NCBI RefSeq assembly: GCF_017498545.1
Contig: NZ_CP071793.1
Coordinates: 3,534,001-3,598,000 of the forward strand
Reading direction: 5' to 3'
From: Sulfidibacter corallicola
GTDB taxonomy: Bacteria; Acidobacteriota; Holophagae; Acanthopleuribacterales; Acanthopleuribacteraceae
Length of the DNA: 64,000 nucleotides
The number at the start of each line of letters is the position of its first letter. Position 1 is the stretch's first letter. Shown here one piece after another: positions 58,964 to 64,000 of the stretch. The notes beneath the pieces are model-generated. The model saw only the letters and a program-made list of their open reading frames with translations, was not told where the DNA came from and searched no databases. A program made the position numbers and the translations under genes.

Positions 58964-60598
58964 CTAGTCCTCAAACATCGAATTCACGAACTCCTGACTA
59001 TTGAAGGCCAGCAGGTGATCCACCCCCTCACCGACGCCGATGTATTGAATCGGCAGTTGAAGCTCCTGGGCGATGGCGACGGCGATCCCGCCTTTGGCGG
59101 TACCGTCCAGCTTCGTGACGATCAGGTCGGTCACCCCGATCTTGGAAGCGAATTCCTTGGCTTGCAGCAAACCGTTCTGACCCGTTACCGCATCGAGGAT
59201 GAGCAGTACGTGATGCGGCGCATCGGGGAAGGAGCGTTCGATGATTCGCCGGATCTTGCCGAGCTCGTTCATCAGGTTGGGATTGTTGTGAAGCCGTCCG
59301 GCGGTATCCACCAGCAGAATATCCGAACCCGTATGCTTGACGCGCTCCAAGGCGTCGAACACGACCGCGGCGGGGTCCTTGGATTCGGGCTTCAACACGA
59401 TGTCGACATCGGCGCGCTCGGCCCAGATTTGAAGCTGCTCGACAGCCGCGGCACGGAACGTGTCGGCAGCACAAACGGTCACCGACTTCCCTTCTCGTTG
59501 CCACAAGCGCGCAAGTTTGCCGATCGTGGTCGTCTTCCCTACACCGTTGACGCCGATGACAAGAATCACAGTGGGGTCACGATCGATGTTAAAGCCTTCA
59601 TTTGGAATGTCGTCAAGAATCGTTTGAAGCTCTTTTTTAAGGTGAATCTTCAACTCTTCGCCATTTTTCAGCGTCTTTCGGCTTACTTCAAGACGAACCT
59701 TCTCGATGATATCCAGGGAGGTCTGTACACCGATATCGGTGCTGATCAACAACTCCTCGAGCTCTTCGAGCAGGTCTTCGTCAATCTGCTTGGTCGCCAA
59801 AAAGAGACGGTTGATACCGCCCGAAATCTTCTCGCGCGTGCCCTTGAGGCCGTCTTTCAGTTTCTGCAGCCAACCGCGCTTGGGTTTGTCTTCGTCGGTT
59901 TCACTTTCGGGCTGTTCCTCTTGGCTCTCTTCCTTGTCTTTGTCCTTCCGGCGGAAAAAACCGAATCGGGACTTCTTCTCTTCACCGGCGTCCTCGTCTT
60001 CCCCTTCCTCGGCAATCTTCTCTTCGCCGGTGCTCTCGTCTTCACCTTGCTCGACAGCCGTCACCTCACGAGGAGCGGTTTCGACGGTTTCCGGAGAATC
60101 CGGAGCCGCGACTTCCGCCGCTTCGCTGGCCTCGGCGGAATCTTGTGATTCCGTCGGGATCGCCGGTGCGGCGGCGGGGCTTGGCGAAGCTTCCAGCGCG
60201 GGGGACTCCATCGGTTGGGCTGGTGACGTCACGGCCGGGGCAGCCGGGGCGGGCGCGATGGTTTCGGTATCCAGGCCAGCACCGGGCACCTGGTCCATTT
60301 CGGGTTCGGGAGCCACTTCGGAGGAGCTCTCATCCGTCGGAACTTCGGGCGACATTTCGGAGGCGGCATCCTCTTCTTTCTTGCGTCGGAAAAGCCCAAA
60401 CAGGCGGCCACCGGACTCCGACTCTTCAAGGTCTTCAGGCTCGGCGGTCACTTCCGGTTCGGGATGCTCCAAGGTATCCGTCGCCGAATCCTTCTTCCGA
60501 GAGAACTTGGAAAAGAACCCACCCTTTTCCTTCTCATTTTCCTGGGGCTTATCCTTCTTCCGAAAAGAGAAGAAACCCTTCTTGGGTTCTTTGGTCAT
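58964..60598 (-). CDS. ftsY: Signal recognition particle receptor FtsY
   Basis: A 544-residue protein. The N-terminal A-domain (about 240 residues) is very acidic, with short repeated basic-aromatic patches (FFSFRKKDK, FFSKFSRKKDS, LFGLFRRKKEE, FGFFRRKDKD) spaced through Glu/Ala/Pro-rich linkers. Those patches probably give several membrane contacts. The NG domain follows: LEELLISTDIGVQTSLDIIE, then the GTPase motifs GVNGVGKTTTIGKLA, DTFRAAAVEQL, DTAGRLHNNPNLMNEL and TKLDGTAKGG. The end reads GVGEGVDHLLAFNSQEFVNSM. It docks ribosome-SRP complexes at the Sec translocon. It begins 28 bases after the roadblock-like gene. Confidence 0.96.
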   Translation of the reverse strand: MTKEPKKGFFSFRKKDKPQENEKEKGGFFSKFSRKKDSATDTLEHPEPEVTAEPEDLEESESGGRLFGLFRRKKEEDAASEMSPEVPTDESSSEVAPEPEMDQVPGAGLDTETIAPAPAAPAVTSPAQPMESPALEASPSPAAAPAIPTESQDSAEASEAAEVAAPDSPETVETAPREVTAVEQGEDESTGEEKIAEEGEDEDAGEEKKSRFGFFRRKDKDKEESQEEQPESETDEDKPKRGWLQKLKDGLKGTREKISGGINRLFLATKQIDEDLLEELEELLISTDIGVQTSLDIIEKVRLEVSRKTLKNGEELKIHLKKELQTILDDIPNEGFNIDRDPTVILVIGVNGVGKTTTIGKLARLWQREGKSVTVCAADTFRAAAVEQLQIWAERADVDIVLKPESKDPAAVVFDALERVKHTGSDILLVDTAGRLHNNPNLMNELGKIRRIIERSFPDAPHHVLLILDAVTGQNGLLQAKEFASKIGVTDLIVTKLDGTAKGGIAVAIAQELQLPIQYIGVGEGVDHLLAFNSQEFVNSMFED

Positions 60599-60626
60599 GA
60601 GAATGAATCTCCCTCAATTATTGAAC

Positions 60627-60980
60627 TCAAAATATTTCTTGATTGAATTTCGCCGCCAGTTCCTCCAAGTGCCGTTTGAGTTGATAGCGCTGGGTCAGAT
60701 CATTGCAAATGACGGTGATGCTGTAAAACTGAGACAACCGCACCGCCATGATGACTTTGTCCTCGTACTTGAGCTCCATGAACGTGGGTGAGTCGGCGAA
60801 TTCACGCCACCGAAAAACCTGCATCAGGATCGGCAGCTTGGCACCGGCAAGTTTAACATCAAAAGGCACCATGTTCGGTGCCTCGAATAGAATGGATTCC
60901 CCGTCGGGATCGGCAAAAATCAATCCCTCGATGCAGGGAAAAGCGTTGACGGACTTGCTGAATTCGGCATGAAAATCCAT
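60627..60980 (-). CDS. Roadblock/LC7-like small protein
   Basis: A 117-residue protein. The order of strands and helices fits the roadblock/LC7 fold (MglB and relatives): an N-terminal helix, IEGLIFADPDGESILFEA, a central helix (KLPILMQVFRWREFA), PTFMELKYEDKVIMAVRLSQ, FYSITVICND and a C-terminal helix (QLKRHLEELAAKF). MglB-type proteins activate small GTPases that set cell polarity and pilus or gliding motility. No MglA is visible in the window. Its ATG abuts the stop of the TPR lipoprotein gene, and ftsY begins 28 bases downstream, so the three are one operon. The fold call is by pattern, not alignment. Confidence 0.68.
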   Translation of the reverse strand: MDFHAEFSKSVNAFPCIEGLIFADPDGESILFEAPNMVPFDVKLAGAKLPILMQVFRWREFADSPTFMELKYEDKVIMAVRLSQFYSITVICNDLTQRYQLKRHLEELAAKFNQEIF

Positions 60981-61784
60981 TTAGTTCAGTGCTTTCCTTC
61001 GCTTCATCTCGATGTATCGCAACATTTCCTGGGTAGGCTTATCGATGACGGGCGGGGGGAACAGAATGGAGACTTGAGCCAGGTAGGTCTTGGCCTGGTC
61101 ATAGCGTTTGAGTTTGAACAGCGCGTGGCCGATCTCGTAGAGCACGCTCACGTCGTTGGTGAAGCCCGGTTCGGCCTTTTGATAGAAGTAGAGTGCGTGG
61201 TCGTAATCGCCATTTTGTTTGTAGATGTCGGCAAGGGCGATATAGGCCCGATAGAAGCTGGGATCGATCTGTACCACTTTTTGAAAGGCGGCGACGGCCT
61301 CGGTCAGGCGATCCTGACGGCGCATGGCCAGGCCCAGGTTGAAGTAGGGGAATTGGGGCTGCCCATAGTTTTTGTCGCGAATGACCTTCTTCAAGACCTC
61401 GACCGCTTCGATGTAGCGCTCTTGATCGATGTACACCGACCCCAGGAGATTGTAGGATTCCGAGTGGTTCGGGTTGATCGCCAGTGCCCTGTTCAGTTCC
61501 GACTCGGCTTCTTCCAGTTGACCGTTCATGGAGAAGGCCAGGCCCAGACCGTGGCGATATCGAAAGTTGGTGTCATCCTGATTGACCGCGGTTTCCAGGT
61601 GCTGAATGGCTTGAAGGACCTCGTTGTTGTTGAGGTAGTTCACGCCAATTTTGTAGTTTTTGAGTGCTTCCTGATAATTGTATTCGGCTTCGGCCTTCTC
61701 GATTTCGGCCTGTGTCTGTTTCTTAGGTCCACAACTGATCGTGGTCAGGGCCAAAACCGTCGTCAAAACAAGCGCGATTCTCAT
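60981..61784 (-). CDS. Tetratricopeptide-repeat lipoprotein
   Basis: A 267-residue protein from ATG 61784 (MRIALVLTTVLALTTISCG). The Cys at residue 18 after a hydrophobic segment suggests lipid attachment, although TIS-C is a loose lipobox. Six or so TPR units follow, for example YQEALKNYKIGVNYLNNNEV, LEEAESELNRALAINPNHSE, YIEAVEVLKKVIRD and LTEAVAAFQKVVQIDPSFYR. The layout resembles PilF/Tgl-type pilotins that help type IV pilus secretin assembly, and with the roadblock-like neighbour this hints at motility, but no pil gene is near. It heads the TPR-roadblock-ftsY operon. Confidence 0.82.
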   Translation of the reverse strand: MRIALVLTTVLALTTISCGPKKQTQAEIEKAEAEYNYQEALKNYKIGVNYLNNNEVLQAIQHLETAVNQDDTNFRYRHGLGLAFSMNGQLEEAESELNRALAINPNHSESYNLLGSVYIDQERYIEAVEVLKKVIRDKNYGQPQFPYFNLGLAMRRQDRLTEAVAAFQKVVQIDPSFYRAYIALADIYKQNGDYDHALYFYQKAEPGFTNDVSVLYEIGHALFKLKRYDQAKTYLAQVSILFPPPVIDKPTQEMLRYIEMKRRKALN

Positions 61785-61974
61785 AGAACAAACTCCATCC
61801 ATCCAGGGCGCGGCCGCTGATTTCGAGCGTAAAAGCCGTTCGCGAAAGCCCTACTCTGCCTTATTTTCCAGTTATAGCCAAAAGTCTTCCGTAGACAAAG
61901 ACCAAATCGGGAGATCGTAACCGGTATCGTGTGAAATCGTGCACGAAAAGGGGCGCCCACGCAAATCGGGACCT

Positions 61975-63588
61975 TCATCGGCGCTTGATCACGCGATACA
62001 CATTGACCTTCTCACTGATACCCTTGAGCTGGATGGCACCCAGGTTCTGACAGACGAAGTCATCCTTGACGGCCAGATAGGTGGCCTCGCCGATCACGAC
62101 CTGACCGGCCTTACAGGCCATGGATTCGATGCGCGAAGCCATGTTCACCGTATTGCCGAGAACCGTGTACTCCATCCGTTTGATCGAGCCGATGTCGCCC
62201 GCGACCGCCCGGCCCGTGTTGATGCCGATACGGATGGCGAACCGCTCGTCTTCGGCCCGGTGCAAATTCAACTCGTTCAATTCTTCCAACATATCCAGAG
62301 CGGTGCGCACCGCGCGATCGGGATGGTCCACCATGTTGTTGGGCGCACCGAAGATCGCCATGATGGCGTCGCCGATATACTTGTCCAGTGTCCCTTCGTA
62401 TTTGAAAAGGATTTCGGTCATCGCCGAAAAATACTCGTTCAACAACTCCGCGATCCGGTTGGGCGGCATGCGCTCCGACATGGGCGTAAATCCCACGATA
62501 TCGGCGAACAGAATGGTGACGTCCCGTTCCTGGACCTTGAGATTGTAATCCTCGATGGGACTGGAACCCGAAGAGATATTGCGCAGAATCCGATTCACGA
62601 TGCTGGGTGAGTGATACCGCTCCAAACGTTCCCGAATCGAGGTCTCGCGCTGGATTTTCTCGTTGAGCTGGGCCTGCTCGATACCGACGGCGGCAAAGTT
62701 GGCCATGGCCGTCAGGAGGTCGAGTTCACTGGGCCCGAAAATGGCCGCCGACGTCGGCGAATCGAGGTACAGGATCCCGATGGTTTTTTCTTTATGGAAC
62801 AGGGGGACACACATCGCCGACTTGATTCCCAGGAACCGAATCGATTCACCGGCCGAAAAACGCGGATCGACTTGAGCGTCCGTCGTAAGGATCGCCATGT
62901 TGTCGTTCAACGCCTTTTCGGCAATGGTCCTCGAGATTTCGATGTTGTCGGATTCGCCCGGTTCGCGATGGCGAACCACCTTCGGCACCAGTTGGGTGGA
63001 CTGATCCTTCAACATCAGGAATCCTCGATCGGCAGGCAGATTCTCGAAAATGAGATCCATGAGTTTTCCGATGATTTCGTCAACCGAATTGACGGCGATC
63101 AAGGCCTCGGCCACCTTGATCAAAACGGTCATGATGCGGCGTCCCTCGGTTTCCTGAGGCGCCTTGCTGGCAATGATGTCTTGGAAATCGTTGACGCGAC
63201 GAATGATGGTACCCGCTTCTTCGTGAAGCTCTTTCTGATCGGACAACAGGACCATCTGATCGGAGGCCTTGGGATCGCGCTCTTCCAGACCCCTGGCCAT
63301 CCCTTCTTCGGCGAAGATGAGCTGGAACTCGGCAATCAGGATCTCGTCACCGGCCGAAAGCTGGGCCTTCTTTATATAGATGTTGTTGACGCGCGTCCCG
63401 TTCTTGGATTTGAGATCGATAATATACGGCTTGCCACCTTCGATGACGACCTGGCAATGGTGACGCGAGATGCCCGGCTGATTGAGAACCAAATGGCAAT
63501 CAGGCGCGCGCCCGATGGTGATTTCCCGCTCGCCGATGGGGAAGACGCGTTCCCGGCCATCGACCGTATACCGCAGGACAAACGACAT
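61975..63588 (-). CDS. Adenylate/guanylate cyclase with FHA and GAF domains
   Basis: A 537-residue soluble enzyme. FHA domain at residues 1-100: REITIGRAPDCHLVLNQPGI, then SRHHCQV and SKNGTRVNN with the phosphothreonine-binding residues. A GAF domain follows (about 150-310): VAEALIAVNSVDEIIGKLMD, ADRGFLMLKD, SAMCVPLFHKEKTIGILYLD. The class III cyclase domain starts VTILFADIVGFTPMSERM (first metal Asp); YIGDAIMAIFGAP holds the second, and VLGNTVNMASRIES the transition-state Asn/Arg. Architecture FHA-GAF-CHD is common in Acidobacteriota and Myxococcota. It links phosphothreonine signalling, a small ligand and cAMP output. It is followed 190 bases later by the TPR lipoprotein gene and is divergent from the methyltransferase at 63678. 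Confidence 0.94.
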   Translation of the reverse strand: MSFVLRYTVDGRERVFPIGEREITIGRAPDCHLVLNQPGISRHHCQVVIEGGKPYIIDLKSKNGTRVNNIYIKKAQLSAGDEILIAEFQLIFAEEGMARGLEERDPKASDQMVLLSDQKELHEEAGTIIRRVNDFQDIIASKAPQETEGRRIMTVLIKVAEALIAVNSVDEIIGKLMDLIFENLPADRGFLMLKDQSTQLVPKVVRHREPGESDNIEISRTIAEKALNDNMAILTTDAQVDPRFSAGESIRFLGIKSAMCVPLFHKEKTIGILYLDSPTSAAIFGPSELDLLTAMANFAAVGIEQAQLNEKIQRETSIRERLERYHSPSIVNRILRNISSGSSPIEDYNLKVQERDVTILFADIVGFTPMSERMPPNRIAELLNEYFSAMTEILFKYEGTLDKYIGDAIMAIFGAPNNMVDHPDRAVRTALDMLEELNELNLHRAEDERFAIRIGINTGRAVAGDIGSIKRMEYTVLGNTVNMASRIESMACKAGQVVIGEATYLAVKDDFVCQNLGAIQLKGISEKVNVYRVIKRR

Positions 63589-63677
63589 GCCGGTTCCTCA
63601 CAAGAAAAATCTCACTCATGCTAGCATAGATGACCCTCATTTGCCAGCCGACGCCAGCCGCGGCCGAGGAGCGATTC

Positions 63678-64000
63678 ATGACGCTCAATCCGTCGACCCT
63701 TCGCTGCACGACATGCACAACCCCTTTACTCAAAAAAACTTATTCGGGCACCCTGGGCAACATGTCCGCGCTCACCTGTCACGCCTGCAAGGCCTCATTC
63801 CCCATAAAAAACGGGGTTCCCCACTTTTTGGAGACCCGTGCACCGGAGCGCGCCCAACTGGAAACCGTCGACGGCGCCTGCATGGTGGCGGGCTATCGGC
63901 GTCCCAATCCGTTGATGCACGCCCTGCGGCGCGTGGTCAGCTCGGAGTACTTCCCCGGCAAGTCCTGGCGCGCAGCCAAAACACGAACCCTGGAAAACCC
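63678..64000 (+). CDS. N-terminal part of a zinc-ribbon protein, probably a methyltransferase
   Basis: An open frame from ATG 63678 runs 107 codons to the window edge. The first 45 residues form a zinc ribbon: LRCTTC at residues 8-13 and LTCHACKASFPIKNGVPHFL at about 32-51. That resembles the Trm112-like segment at the head of many class I methyltransferases (C-x2-C ... C-x2-C, then G-V-P-H/R-F). The rest (DGACMVAGYRRPNPLMHALR) precedes any methyltransferase motif, so the enzyme assignment is inference. It is divergent from the cyclase gene with 89 bases between. Confidence 0.6.
   Translation, partial: MTLNPSTLRCTTCTTPLLKKTYSGTLGNMSALTCHACKASFPIKNGVPHFLETRAPERAQLETVDGACMVAGYRRPNPLMHALRRVVSSEYFPGKSWRAAKTRTLEN

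Overview
The window is GC-rich DNA from a Gram-negative bacterium. LpxK (lipid A synthesis), a DsbD-type membrane reductase, an IPTL-CTERM surface protein, and many large signalling proteins (a propeller hybrid histidine kinase, FHA and PilZ proteins, and an FHA-GAF adenylate cyclase) all point that way. The mix fits a slow-growing, signalling-rich lineage such as Acidobacteriota (Acanthopleuribacter-like) or Myxococcota. That placement is inference from gene content only; no rRNA or marker comparison was possible.

Layout. 0-6.5 kb: the start of a LytS-like sensor kinase, an ABC ATPase/FtsX permease pair, a serine beta-lactamase-fold hydrolase and a LOG-family protein. 6.5-7.9 kb: non-coding repeats. 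7.9-16 kb: housekeeping genes (moaC, a YhbY protein, lepA, an ABC exporter, pgi, a methyltransferase, a MAPEG protein). 16-17.1 kb: a hairpin repeat array. 17.2-26 kb: a TetR regulator, a giant two-kinase hybrid sensor, a LolA/SnoaL-like protein and an XdhC protein. 26.1-27.2 kb: a second copy of the hairpin array, inverted relative to the first. 27.3-32.9 kb: an accessory Hsp70 operon (TPR protein, J-like protein, GrpE-like, DnaK-like, zinc ribbon). 33-38 kb: a retropepsin-like protease and a repeat-rich surface protein. 39-43.2 kb: a lasso peptide gene cluster. 43-48.7 kb: dsbD and bioB-bioF-bioD. 49-51 kb: two orphan genes and a gene-poor stretch. 51.4-64 kb: FHA protein, UbiD-like decarboxylase, lpxK, greA, a metF fusion protein, PilZ, ftsY, roadblock-like protein, TPR lipoprotein, adenylate cyclase and a partial methyltransferase.

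The most interesting system is the lasso peptide cluster. B1 (recognition element), C (cyclase), a 56-residue precursor A and an HPr-kinase-like K lie in a row on the + strand. B2 (leader peptidase) follows on the - strand, and its 3' end overlaps that of K by 17 bases. The precursor has the full leader motif (Y21, P24, L26, G30, T36) and a predicted 19-residue core AGFNAGSDSKATGELVQSS. Asp8 is placed for the macrolactam ring, and the C-terminal Ser is what PadeK/ThcoK-type kinases phosphorylate. The predicted product is therefore a C-terminally phosphorylated lasso peptide. No dedicated exporter or isopeptidase is visible nearby.

Other points of note: a homocysteine methyltransferase/MTHFR fusion that has lost all three zinc cysteines; nested, mutually exclusive inverted repeats in front of that gene; an Hsp70 operon whose J-like protein lacks the His of the HPD motif; and a family of ~147-150 bp hairpin repeats with compensatory stem changes, present as two composite arrays between convergent genes.
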